A stretch of DNA of 64,000 bases, taken from positions 13,753,858-13,817,857 of the forward strand of contig NC_045144.1 in the NCBI RefSeq assembly GCF_008831285.2, read 5' to 3'. This document shows positions 34,270 through 46,300 of this stretch, in pieces; within the stretch, counting starts at the first letter, position 1; each line of letters opens with the position of its first letter. A model generated the notes under the pieces. The model did not search any database and was not told the origin of the DNA. It saw only the letters and a program-made list of their open reading frames with translations. The stretch is from Nymphaea colorata. Taxonomy: Eukaryota > Streptophyta > Magnoliopsida > Nymphaeales > Nymphaeaceae. The position numbers were made by a program, and so were the translations under genes.

Positions 34270-34740
34270 GGAGTTGGAATGAAGAAGGAAAAAGAGAGGT
34301 CGTTATTATCTCATATCTCTATCACTATCTCATGCTGATGTCATTATATCATGTCCATCATTATCTCATGCCACCCCCTGCCATTATCGTAGACACTATG
34401 GGTATGAGATAACGACACGGGTATAAGATAATGCTATTAATGCGACAATATCATGGATATAAGATAATATGTATGATACATTATGGATATGAGCTAAGTG
34501 GTATGAGGTAATGTGTATGAAACAATGACAGAAGTATGATAATAGCATATGTATCATAGGTATGAGATAATGACATGAATATGAGATAACGATAGAAGTA
34601 TGATCATGACAAGGGTATGAGATACTGGGGATGAAATAATAATATGGGGTATAATGATAAAGGTATGAGATAACGACATCATTAAGAATATTCGTTGTGC
34701 ACATGTAATGTTTAGACATTAAAGTAAATATGCATATTGC
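34270..34740. repeat. Fold-back repeat, first copy (TATCTCAT / ATGAGATA)
   Basis: The left part (about 34300-34375) has repeated TTATCTCAT on the plus strand. The right part (about 34395-34680) has the reverse complement ATGAGATAA every 15-25 bp, so the two arms can pair. After the arms comes TAAAGTAAATATGCATAT and a GGAGCGGCGTACAG motif. A related element lies at 37300-37760. Probably a MITE or Foldback-type element; ends not defined. Confidence 0.6.
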
Positions 34741-34799
34741 TAGTAGGGTTCACCATCAGCCTACATGGAGCGGCGTACAGAACTCACACACAATCTAAA

Positions 34800-35265
34800 A
34801 ACCTTAAGGCATAGTTTGATAGATTGGAAATATTAAAATAGAATTAAGTTTTTAGAATTAATTTCCTTAAATCAGTGACATGGAAACTTTGCTACCCATT
34901 CCACTTTTGCTTAACGTTTGCTTTCCTGAAAGAAGTTTTTCAAGAATAAAGTTCAGTGTTTGATGGGCATAAGTGGACTAAAACTAGAATCGTTGGATGA
35001 AAATCTCTCTTCAAATTTTATAAAAAAATTGTAGGGCGGCACTATAACTATCTTAAACCAGAAATCAGTTGATCTGAAAATTTTCTGAAAATCCTGATGC
35101 CATAATGAAATTTTCGTTCGACCTTCTCAAATAGACTTTGCCGGTTCTTTTATTTTTCATTGTCAGCGTCGGTTTCTCTCTCGGGTCATTGACCAAAAAA
35201 GAGTACGATTTCTGTCGGTGACCCGAAAACGGCAGCCGACGACCAGGCCATCGTGAAAAGCATGG

Positions 35266-35308
<43 letters not shown>

Positions 35309-37290
35309 TGTTGGCCAATCGTCAGCCTCTCTCTCTCCAGGCTGTTTGACGATTCGTTCATTTACGACAGCCATTTTTCTCATTTGGGGATTCTCGTCCC
35401 ACCCCCTCGGGTGGAACGACAATTCTGAAAGCAAATTTCTGGAATCAAATTTAACGGACAAAACGTTCATCTCTGATTTGATAAATGGAGGGTGGCATTT
35501 TACTTTTTGAATTTTATTTGCAGAAGTTATTTGCCCAGTAAATTTTCATGCCATCAAATGGGCCATAAGGAAACAATTAATAAAAGCATATCATTTACAT
35601 CCCCAATTCTTGCTCTGTTTTGGCTGTCCAGGATGGATATAATTAGTGCAAATGTTAATGGTGTGCAATGAAGCAATATCCTGAAGGTAAGGATTAATAT
35701 GAAAATGAGTAAAATTAAGACAGCTATGTATCGGTATGACACTGAAATAAGTTGAAACCCACTCGCCTGATTTTTTATTCGGAGAAGACAAGGGGTTGGT
35801 GCAAAATTTGAGTAAGAGTTGGTAGGCAGTTAATCTCTATTTCAAATCTTCGAACATCAACCTTTTATACTACAAAAGAAGACTATGTAGAGTAGGGGAA
35901 CACCGAGATACTAATAGTAGACCATGTACTTTAAGAAAAATAAGGAGTTTACTGGGAACTTGGAAGAGAAACTGCTCACCCAAAACTATCACTCATTTTT
36001 GCTTCAAAAAAAAAGCGACAAACAAAAATAACCTATAAAAATTAGGGAAACATATAGAAGATGTAGGGGATGGTGATATATGGAATATATGTACCTGTAC
36101 CAAATGAATCATAAGGGCGGAGCTAGAAGAAAATGCCGATTAAGGGTACCAGGTTACCAGTTATAAAATTTTAGGTTTTTAAGTGGCACCAATATATAAA
36201 TAAAAAAAACTATTCTTAGGAAAATAGGTAATTTTCTTTAAGGAAATTGCCTATGCAGTATCCACCCAGCCTCCAACTAAAATGATATAATAAAACTGTG
36301 CTATTCTAAAGGACATTAATTTTAAAGGTTTTGTTGTTCTAAGTTCTCACTATACGTACGATTATTATGTTAAGTAGTATTCCAGAACCCAGAAAAATCT
36401 CCTTGAACCAATTAAGTACAATAGTGGTACAACATGTGAAAAAATTTAAATATTTATTGAAATCGTATTACAATGAAAAGATGATATAAAGAAGCCTTTC
36501 CTTTGCCAATATTTCGTAACAGCTAGATCTAACTATATTTTAAATGAAAAAGTAGCTGATATATTTGGTTCGCAGATAATAAGATAAGGGGAGCCGTAAT
36601 TAAATGCGGCCACACGAAACAAGAATTAATGGGACATTGCTTTCACCAATTTCCTCACCGCCATGGTCATAACTAATGCAAGAATGAGCCAACTCTACCC
36701 TTGCTGTGATGACCATAATTAATGTAAGAAGGTAACCGCTTGACTCTTTGTCTTCAATTTGCATTGACCGATCTTTGTATATATTTCCAGGAGCTATGAG
36801 AATTTCTCTGTTATAGTTTTGAATTAATAAAGATAATTCGGGAAGTCGAACAAAGGTTGTAATACTTTTCATTTTTTCATATTCCTTTCCAATTCATATA
36901 ACCTAAGATAGTACAAATAATAATGCTAGGCTAATTGTTATGTAGAATAAATATGGCGGAATAATCATTTTTCAAATAAAGTTGTCAAGTTTTTTGTGGA
37001 AATATTCAAGAAGGTCAATAAAAGGCAGAGCATATTATATGTTAAAGTGGTTGTAATAATAATGCCAGCACATCCTAACAAGCAAGTCGCCCATAACATA
37101 ACAAAAGGCTTGTCCCTTGGTGACAAGGTTTAAAACTGTCCTATTATTGCCTTTCAGATACCCTCACATAACATTATTACCAAAACGACTCCAATTCTGA
37201 AGCTGGTTATAAATGTCGTGTTGGGCAAGAAAATTTCATACGCCAATATAGTGGTGATGGAAAATGCCTTTAGTTAAAAGAAAAAAGAAC
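34800..37290. other. Non-coding stretch with CT microsatellite
   Basis: No gene is recognised. A pure CT tract lies at about 35267-35308, and the 94-98 codon frames over it are repeat artefacts. At 36112-36190 the sequence AAGGGCGGAGCTAG begins a fragment like the plant repeat seen again at 41128-41320. The rest is AT-rich and featureless. Confidence 0.5.
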
Positions 37291-37299
37291 TTTTGTAAG

Positions 37300-37760
37300 T
37301 GCAGATAAAATCGAATGATTCTGTCAATGGTAAATGCTGACCAATATACGCTTCGAAACAGCAAAGAAACATCTTCATTTTTTTCGTCTCGCTTATGTTG
37401 TTATCTCATTTTCTTCATGTCGCATTGTCATACCTATTATCTCATGCTCTTAATTGTTATTTCATACACATTTTCCCATATCCATTATATCATATATCTG
37501 TCATTATCTTATACCTTAGTCATTATCTCATACATTGTTTTACTATGTTTTTTCATTATCTAACACAATTCCATATCATATCTTATGTCCATAACGTTTG
37601 AGATAATAGTTATGAGATAAAGTATAGAGATATGAAATAATAAAAAAAGATATGTGATAGATGATAGGTTAAGAATGTCACTGTACAAGTACAATGCTGA
37701 AGTAAATATACTCCACCTATGATGTACATACGTTGTGTACAGAGTGGCGTACTCCTCCAA
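37300..37760. repeat. Fold-back repeat, second copy
   Basis: Arms of TTATCTCAT type (37395-37575) and ATGAGATA type (37600-37680), then TGAAGTAAATATACTCC and AGAGTGGCGTACTCC, parallel to the first copy (GAAAATC/CAGATAAAATC on the left, AAGTAAATAT and GCGTAC on the right). The pair brackets 34.8-37.3 kb and ends about 140 bp before the LecRK start. Confidence 0.6.
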
Positions 37761-37918
37761 TTCCGATGACCAGAAATAAATTAGTCGTCCGTCCCCCCCT
37801 CCCTTTCCCGTCTACACTTCTTATAAGAAAGCGTCCATTGACGCCAAACCCTGGAAACGAAAAGGTTGCGTTTTTTGTGAGTTTCAGCTCTCTTCTCTGA
37901 CATGGCCCTTCCCCGTTC

Positions 37919-39819
37919 ATGTCCCTCCTCATCTTCCTTGTTCAAATTCTTGCTCATACCTGCAGATCACCTGCAACTTCACTCAACAACACCTTTCTCT
38001 TCAATGGCTTCCGCCCCTCAGACCTGAACCTATCCGACTCTGCAACTGTTACGAGAACGGGGGCTCTTTCCCTGACCAACGGTCACCTTGCCACGAATCC
38101 AGGCATCAAAGGCCACGCGTTCTACCCTGCCATTCTGCAGTTCAAAAAGCCTCCTGGTGCTAAGAAAACCCATTCGTTCAGTACCCGTTTCGTGTTCGAA
38201 ATCGTATCCCATTTCCCGGAGTCAGGCGGCCATGGCTTCGCATTCGTCCTGGCGCCGGCCACCAACTTCTCGCAGGCCACCGGAGGCAGCTACCTTGGCC
38301 TTTTCAACCGGGAGAACAACGGAAACCCATCCAATCATGTATTTGCAGTTGAATTCGATACGGTTCAACAAGAAAAAATGAATGACAAAGATGGAAACCA
38401 TGTGGGCATCGACGTGAACGGTGCGAACTCCAGTTTCTTGAAGCCTGCCACTTACTATACAGAGTTTGGCAAGAAAGAAAAAGTGGTTCTTGACTGCCAG
38501 ACCACCATTCAGGCATGGATAGAGTACGATGGGCAGGGAAAGCAGCTGAATGTCACCATAGCTCCATTGTCACACCCGCTCAAGCCTAACTGTTCCCTCA
38601 TATCATATTCCATCGATCTATCCCCTGTTCTGCTTGAACACATGTATGTTGGATTCTCTGATGGCATTCAAAAGCTAGAAAGCAAGCACTATATCTTGGC
38701 ATGGAGCTTCGCGATGGATGGAAAAGCACCAGAATTGGACCTCTCACGCCTTCCTTCTATTCCTCGGGATCATACTCCACTATGGAAGTCTTTTAAGCTG
38801 TTCCTTTTCGTTTCTGCAGCATTAGTGGCCCTGTTATTTCTCATCATCAGGGTTGGCATATCTTATTTGATCAAGAGGAAGAGGAAGCTCACGTCTGAGA
38901 AGATAGAAGGATGGGAGATGGACTACCCACATAGGCTCCCCTACAAGAAAATCTACAGGGCAACTAAAGGTTTCAAGGAAGAATTGGGGAAAGGAGGCTT
39001 TGGCAGTGTCTACAAAGGTGTGCTGCCCAGAAGCGGAATAGAGGTTGCAGTGAAGAGAGTCTCACATGGTTCAAAGCAGGGGATGAGGGAATTTGTGGCA
39101 GAACTGTCAAGCTTGGGGAGGATGAGGCACAGAAACCTGGTAAGACCTACTCCTGGTTTATGAGTTCATGCAGAACGGGAGTCTAGACAGTCATCTTTTT
39201 GGCACGAAAGGGAGCAGGCTGAGTTGGGAACAGAGGTTCAAGATTCTAAAGGGAATTGCTTTCGGCTTGCTGTATCTTCACGAAGAGTGGGAGCAAGTCG
39301 TCGTGCATAGAGATGTTAAAGCAAGTAACGTTTTGTTGGATGGTGCCTTGCTCCAAGAGGTGGCCTGTGGAAGGAGGCCGATTGAGCCCGAAAGGCCCTC
39401 TGAGGAGATGATTCTGGTGGAGTTGGTCCACTCTATGTGGAAAGGTGGACGAATACTGGATGCCATGGATAAAAGGCTCGGAACGAGCTTTGTCGTCGAG
39501 GAAGCAGAGCTTGTGCTGAAGCTTGGCCTGCTCTGTTCACACTTCACAGAGTGCACCTGAATCAAGGCCAAACATGCGGCAGTTGACTCAGTTTCTTAAT
39601 GGGGATGTGCCGCTACAAGATCTAAAACGCCAGAATCTGGGTATCCACGATCAAGGCATGAACCAACTACTTCTGCAGTATCCATCTTCGGATCAGGGAT
39701 CGTCAACTTCGGCAAGCTCAGTCTCATACGAGAAGGCATCGTCAACCTCAGGAAACTCGGACCCATACAGGAAGGTATCATCTGCTCCGGGAAGGGTTAC
39801 TCTGGCTTGTGACGTATGA
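37919..39819 (+). pseudogene. L-type lectin receptor kinase (LecRK) pseudogene
   Basis: The first frame (37919-39163, 414 codons) has a short signal peptide (MSLLIFLVQILAHT), a legume-lectin domain (about residues 22-275; FLFNGFRPSDL, GHGFAFVLAP, FAVEFDT, VGIDVNG, YVGFSDG), and a transmembrane segment near residues 293-318. The kinase start follows (LGKGGFGSVYKG; VAVKRV with the ATP-binding Lys). Three defects follow: about 26 bp missing after RHRNLV (frameshift), an in-frame loss of some 50 residues after [13 protein letters not shown] that removes DFG, the activation loop and APE, and a frameshift near 39540 before [11 protein letters not shown]. The family senses extracellular signals at the plasma membrane and acts in immunity and development; this copy cannot phosphorylate. 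Intact members are intronless and about 650-700 residues, which fits. Confidence 0.92.
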
Positions 39820-40574
39820 AGACAATTCTTAACACGTCATTTTCGAGGCATCGGAAAAGTCATATAGGATCATCAGTGAATTGCCAAAGTAGCAGAATAG
39901 CATATTTTGCCTGACTTTCATGGCTGGTACATTGACAAGACCTATGACGTTATTTTCTGAAAGCTGGGTCAAGCAAAATGTTTGCATTATTTAATACCAG
40001 CACCGTCATATCATTGCCACGTAGCTGAGTCGATTTTTTTTCCAGAACTTTTCTTGAGGGTGCTGTTCGAGTTCAACGTCTTGAAACGGTCCACCGTCTT
40101 GTCGGCGAATAAAATTTAGAGGTCGATTTTCTCATTTTTGTATTGTTCTATCTTTACTTTGGACATGCGTTCTACATGTATGTTTCGAATAATACTTGTG
40201 AAATTATATTCATAAGAATATAATTTAGTTCCTCATCGACCATTATCTTCACTACTCGCAGGTTGTGGTAGCCATGGCACAGAAAATTCTGTTGCTACGC
40301 CAGATTTAGACATAGCATGCATTTTGTTTCTTACTCATTAAGCGACATGATTATCATCAACGACAACACAGCGTCCAGTTGTGGCCTTTCTTTCATTGCC
40401 CTAGGCCCAGTAGTTTAGTTTTTGCAAATTAGGGTAGCTTACCCTTTTTTGACAGCATTTTTGATATTAGGTTAGGTGATATCAATAAACTAAACCATCA
40501 AACAAGCCTTTTCTATTGCACAACTTCTGATTTGGATTTAGTAACTTCATAGAATCTTAATTGCGATAAGCATC

Positions 40575-40618
<44 letters not shown>

Positions 40619-41127
40619 TCGGGCTTCGATTTTTCTACTATATCAAAATACCTACAGTGTACTTTTGCATGAGATAGGTGAATAGCTTTTCTACAATGAA
40701 CAATTTATAAAATCAAAGAGTACTATTATAATTCCCTTACCTAGATTTTCAAAAGAATTACACATACGCGCTCAACAAATGATCAAATAAGAAGAATGCT
40801 CCTTATCTTTTGAACTTCATAAAAAGGCCATTAGCTTGTGCTTCAAACCTCCATACAGCAATTTCTCCAACTAAAAGTATTAAAACAACAATATACGAAA
40901 TGTCTTTTCTTTGACTAAGTAGAAAAAAAATAAGATACAAAGAAAACAGCCCTTACTAAACGATGAGGATAGACAACAACCCTCACCGTTCGAAAGGGCA
41001 ATGGCCATGGCGAAGTCTTGACACCTCTGCTAAGAGAGTCAACGACACACCCTCGCTGTGCTGCGAGGGGTAACCATCACCTTTTGTTGGACATCAAAGG
41101 GCTGACAAACCCTTGCCACTAGAAAGG
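39820..41127. other. Non-coding stretch with TA microsatellite
   Basis: Downstream of the LecRK relic. A TA tract lies at about 40578-40617. A short inverted pair (GTAGCCATGGCACAGAAAATTCTGTTGCTAC region, about 40266-40297) resembles transposon subterminal hairpins. No gene is seen. Confidence 0.5.
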
Positions 41128-41320
41128 AAGGGCGGAGGCAGGGGGCGGGTAGAGACATGGCCCCCAACACCACCCGTTTAGATTTTTAAAATTTCTAAAA
41201 ATTATATATAAATTTTAGTTTAACTTATATAAAAAATACGAAAAAAATATTGTGCGGTACTTATTAAAATTTTAGCCCCTGCAACAAAAAATTTCTGGTT
41301 CCACCCCTGCTAGCAAGGGC
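41128..41320. mobile_element. Small plant repeat (non-autonomous, GGCGGAG...CCACCCCTG type)
   Basis: Begins AAGGGCGGAGGCAGGGGGCG, has ATGGCCCCCAACACC, an A/T-rich centre, and ends TTTCTGGTTCCACCCCTGCTAG. This is the arrangement of a widespread plant repeat whose ends read 'GGCGGAGCCAGG' and 'CTGGCTCCGCCCCTG'. Class (SINE or MITE) not certain. A partial relative starts at 36112. Confidence 0.5.
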
Positions 41321-41639
41321 AGTGAGGGTCGATTCTGACCATTGCTCGCTGCGCAAGAACCGTTCCCTCACAGTCCAGCAAGGGCAGGAAGGCAACTCCA
41401 GCTCCCTGGACAGCGAAGGATCGTCGAGCCTAGTGAGTGGAGAGGGAAGATATGTTATGCAATTTTAGGGGTGTTGCCTTCATTCCTCATGTCAGGATCT
41501 AAAGCAGTAGAGAGAGAGACGTTGAAAATTCTTTTGGAAAGCTGACCTTCTTAAGAAGTATTACTCGTGTCTCATTCTCTCTTCCTACCCTTGTCATAAC
41601 AGATCTTCTTTTTATGTTCATATAGCCTCAACATATAAT

Positions 41640-43790
41640 ATCGATGTATCCCTGACAGGGTCTATCAATGGTAAGATTTCTCCTCCAGCAACTACTGATC
41701 TTAAATTTAAAGAGTGGGAATTTGAGAATGATTTAGTTAAGTATTGGCTTATAAACTCCATGGAAAGATGTGTCTCCAACATGTTTCTCTATCAAAAAAC
41801 AACAAAGAAAATTTGAGACACATTGAAAGATGTCTACAAAGAACAAAATAACTTGCATATAGTGTACCAAATACAATTAGAACTAGCTAAGCTTACAATG
41901 GGAGATAAATCTATACACATCCATATGAGTCAATACCGCAGCTTTTGGGATTAACTAATGCAGTATCGACCCACTACTTCGGATCCTGATGTTTATAAAT
42001 AGCGATTGAAAGAGATAAAACTTGCAGGTTCCTTGCTGGGCTTGGTCCTGAATTTGAATGTGTTAGAAGCCAAATCCTTATGATGACACCTCTACCAAAT
42101 TTTGATCAAGTATGTCAAACCATACAAACGGGCGATTGCTCGTCACAAAGCCATGAACATTGATAAGAAAAGTGATGCTACGGAGATTCTAAAGCTGACG
42201 TCAAGAATAATGGTGGTGGAAATAATTTTCGATAGGGGAAGAGCAAATTAAAATGCTCATATTGCAGGAAGACTGGCCATTTACATGAAAAATGTTGGGA
42301 GCTAGTTGGTAAGCCATCAAAAGAGAAAGCACATTCGCCATCTACCAATAACTCCAGCACTGCAAACTTTGCCACAAGGGAGGAGCTGCAAAAGTTATTC
42401 CAACATTTTTTCAAAGTCCAAACTGGTCTCTGCCGGGTGTATTGGAAATCTGAAGGTAAGTATCAAACTTTTATTGCATGTTCTAAAAATTGTGGTTAGA
42501 TAGTAGATTCTGGAGCCACTGATCACATGACCAGCAATTTCTCAAAATTGTTTGAATTAAAAAAGAAAAAGAAAAAAGAAAGCATGCATTCACTGCCGAT
42601 GGGTCCCTATGATCATTGAAGGCATTGGACAGATATCATTCTTTGAGCCAAATTTATTTATATTTGTGTTATTTATATTGCAAAACTCTCCACCAATCTC
42701 ATGTCTATTAGTAGGATTACTAATTCTCATAATTGCTTAGCTATTTTCTCCAAAAAGGATGTGATTTTTCAGAACATGAAAACAAAAAAGGTGATTGGTA
42801 GGGGTTGTGAGCAAAATGGGTTGTACGCGTTAGACGATTTTGAAACCAGTTTGCTTGCTTGCATTGAGAAAGTAAAAAACTTCAGAATATCAGTTAAGGC
42901 TTTCGCGCCTTGGTCATGTTTCCGATCGATCTTTAAAGCTTCTTGTTCCAAATGTTATTTTTTGAAAATAATTCATGTGATGCTTGTGAATACTCTAAGT
43001 CAACTAGGCTTCCTTTTCAAAATTCTAGTGAAAGATCCAATGATGCATTTGATTTAGGCCACTCAGATGTTTGGGGACCAGCCTCCACAGAGTCATATTC
43101 TGACAATAGATATTATGTTTCATTTATAGATGACAAAACTTGTATGACTTGGCTTTATTTTTTCAAAAATAAAAAAGAGGTTACAAAAACTTTTGAAATT
43201 TTTTATTAACTTGTACACACACAATATTGTGCAAAAATAAAAAAGCTCAGGTCAGATAATGGAAGAGAATATGTTAATTATGCTCTTCAAGAATTTATGA
43301 AAAAAATAAAAGAATCCAACTACAGTTCACTTACACAGTACACAACAAAAAGGGGTGGCCAAACACAAGAATTGGCAATTACTTAACATAACCCTGTCTC
43401 TCATTATGCACATGAATATCACCATTCGCTTCTGGTAGGAAGCTATAGGTACTGCTTGATACATAGCTAATAGAGTTCCCAATTCAAGTATTGACAACCA
43501 AGTTCCAATTCAGATTCTTATAGACAGACCGATCACTATAAAACAGTTCAAGGTTTTCTAAGTGTTTTGTTCACATTCAAGAAAAATATAGGAATAAACT
43601 TCAAAAGCGAGCTATGAAGTGCATTTTCCTTGGATATTTTAGCAAAAGAAATGTTATAAATGCTATGAACCATTTTTGAAAAGGTTTTTTGTTACCTGTG
43701 ACAGTAAATTTTTTTGAACAAGAACCTTTTTATGAAGAACACATTCAGGTAGAGATTGACACAAAAAATCTCAGGGACATCAACTCCCTG
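41640..43790 (+). mobile_element. Degenerate Ty1/copia relic: gag to integrase
   Basis: Gag-like frames (FKEWEFENDLVKYWLINSM, DTLKDVYKE, with stops) at about 41700-42170. A CCHC knuckle (CSYCRKTGHLHEKC) lies at about 42258-42300 and a protease site DSGATDHMTS with normal Asp near 42510. The pre-integrase region is at 42700-42860. The integrase core is at about 42970-43330 (CDACEYSKSTRLPFQ, DVWGPASTESYSDN, FIDDKTCMTWLYF, LRSDNGREYVNY), followed by a decayed C-terminal part. RT and RNase H are missing; the sequence changes to LINE RT at about 43795. No LTRs are seen. It is a different lineage from the 8.3-kb element. Confidence 0.8.
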
Positions 43791-43795
43791 AGATT

Positions 43796-46300
43796 ATGGT
43801 AAAGTGTATGAGGCATATCCTAAACAGGATTATCTCAAAAAATCAAAGTGCTTTCCTTCTCAGGAGGTGCATTCAGGACAGGTTTCTTCTCAGCCAAGAA
43901 ATTGTTCACATCTTTCAAAACAACAAGAAGAAAGGAGCTTGTGTTAAAATTAATTCCTATGACAAAGTGAATTGGGAGTTCTTGAAGACTAACCTATGCC
44001 ACTTAGGATTTCATGATTTGTGGGTAAAGAAACTTATGACAATCGTAACCACAGTTAAATCTGCATTTCTTATCAATGGCAAGGAAGGAATGTGGTTTGA
44101 GAATTATTGAGAGCTCAGGGAGGGGGATCCGCTCTCCCCCTACTTGTTTGTCACAGTCATGGAAATGCTCACTCGTAGTATACAAACCCAAGTAAATAAA
44201 AAACAAATAAGGATCTCTTCCATGGGGGTTGGGACCAATTTCCCTTTCTCCACTTTATACACAGACGACATCATATTCTTTATAGAAGGAAGGCTGAAGA
44301 ACTTTCAAAACTTAAAAGCGTGTCTTGACAAATTCTCTAATTGCTCAAGCCTAGTCATGAACATTACCAAGAGCTCAATTCTTCCAATCAATTTGTAAAG
44401 CTGAATACACACTCAAATAGAGCAGGAATTAGGCTGGAGTCAAGGTCAGCTTCCTTCTATGCACCTTGGCATTCCCCTCCAAACGAATGATGTGATAGAG
44501 GAACAATGCAGACATTTAATTCTTCGCTCATCTAAGAAGCTAACTCTTTGGAAATAGAGATGTGTTTCTTTTGCAGGTAGACTCGGTCTAATCAAACATG
44601 TTCTATCTTTGTTGCCTAGTTACTGGAGCCTGGTGGTCAAACTTCCTGCTACTACCTGTAAGCAACTAAGTAAAATGGCAGGCGAATTCTTATGTGTCGA
44701 TATGGCAGACAACAAAAGCTTTCATCGTATTAAATGTTCTAGTCTTTGTCTCCTGAAATTAGAGGGAGGCATAGGTCTCAGAGACATCAAGGAAACCAAT
44801 CTGGCCAACTTGGCCTTTTTAGTGTATCGCGTGACCCAGCAGTCCTCCCCTTGGGCAGAACTTGTTAAAGGTCGGTAGTGCAAGCTAAAAGAACTAATTG
44901 ACAACAACATTAGGGGCAAAAGGGTGTGTAAAGCATGGCGAAGGGCATTGCAGGCTTCGCGCAGGATTAATGTAAATGTAGGCTGGAAGATTGGTAATGG
45001 TGCTGTGGCCAAATTTTGGACGGATTATTGGAGCCCTGAGCGCTTGATTGATAAGATCCCAATATCCCATCGCCATTTGGTACAAGACACAATTGGATGC
45101 ACGGTAAAGGAAATCATGGAGGAAAATGGGGAGTACACCAGTGAGTTCCTTGCCACTTTAAATATTCCTTTCTCTTGTCTCTGCCTTGAGGTTGGTCAGC
45201 CTGATGTCATGGTGCGGAGAAATAGAGATAAAGGGGAATTCAATCGGCATGAATTTTGGCAAAGGATGAGGAAAAAAGGTTCCAAGAACAATAATAGCAT
45301 GCTCATTTGGAAAGGGAGAGGATGACCAAGGGCCACCTGGTTTGTTTATTTAGGTGTTTTAGGTTGTCTACCTATTGGTGGGTTTGTGCACAAGCAAGGC
45401 TGGTCACTTGCTTCTAGGTGCCTAGTTTGCAAGCAAGAGATTGAAGACATCAAACACCTTTTTTTCAACTACAAGGGAGCTCAGTTTATATGGACATACA
45501 TTTTTGAAAAATTTGGGAGGGCTAAGCAGTGGCATAGGAGTCCCCCAAACTTAATGCAAGGGCTCATCTGGTGGCATAAGAAGGACTTCAAAGACAAACT
45601 ACTTAATAAATGTTGGAAAGACAACTTCCATATGGCAATATGGTTCATCTAGAAGACTCGCAATCACATCGAGCATAAGGGTGATATACCAATTGGCAAC
45701 TTGGCAGAACGGCTTTGAGCACACTGCAGTGATTACTAGTGGAATTTTCAATGGAAAAGAACTTAGTTGGTTAAAATCTGTAACTGTCTCTACTTGGGAT
45801 TCTATGGAGCAATGGAGTTAAATAGGATGATTGATGGGTAGAAATCAACATTACCTTGTGGAGTAAGGGTGGCAGAAGAGGAGTGGCTGGTCTCATTAGA
45901 GACGCTTGTGGACAATTCCATTTTTGTTTGGCCTGTTGGTTTGAGAATGACATTGGATGGTGGGAGATAGAGATTCTAATGGAATGCGTTGGGCACTTGG
46001 TGGACATTGAGGACAACTCTGGGTGCATTTACCTTTTGGCCAATGATGGAGATTGGAAGCATCACCTACGGAGCAACATTAAACATGGCACAAAAATTGT
46101 GAACAACATTTCCATGAGCAATAGTTTTCTTATTAGTGAATAACCTTTGGTCAATTATTCCAGCCAATGGATTGTATAGGAAATGCAATCACCATGATAA
46201 CATGTGGGATCCACGAAAAGGAAGTAATACTACGTTTTAAGGTCCTGTGCGGACCCATTGTTGTTGTACATATTACTCCATTTTATTGGAATAAAAGGCT
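43796..46300 (+). mobile_element. Degenerate LINE: RT to RNase H
   Basis: RT begins LNRIISKNQSAFLLRRCIQD and continues to REGDPLSPYLFVTVMEML (after a stop at 44108). The catalytic site reads LYTDDIIFF near 44258-44284 (TDD where most plant LINEs have ADD). The connection GGIGLRDIKETNLANLAFL is at 44765-44820. VGWKIGNGAVAKFWTDYW follows, then a zf-RVT motif (CLVCKQEIEDIKHLFF) near 45420-45480. From about 45855 an RNase H-like C-terminus follows (GGRRGVAGLIRDACGQFHF). Stops and frameshifts throughout. The start lacks the endonuclease because the element is truncated against the copia relic. A likely 3' end is near 46300. Confidence 0.85.

Noticed and set aside
35065-35510. Overlapping frames of 80-98 codons on both strands
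   Set aside because: They exist because of the CT/GA microsatellite; no domain and open in several frames at once.
41342-41545. 67-codon frame near the small repeat
   Set aside because: Short, no family features, partly within repeat-derived sequence.
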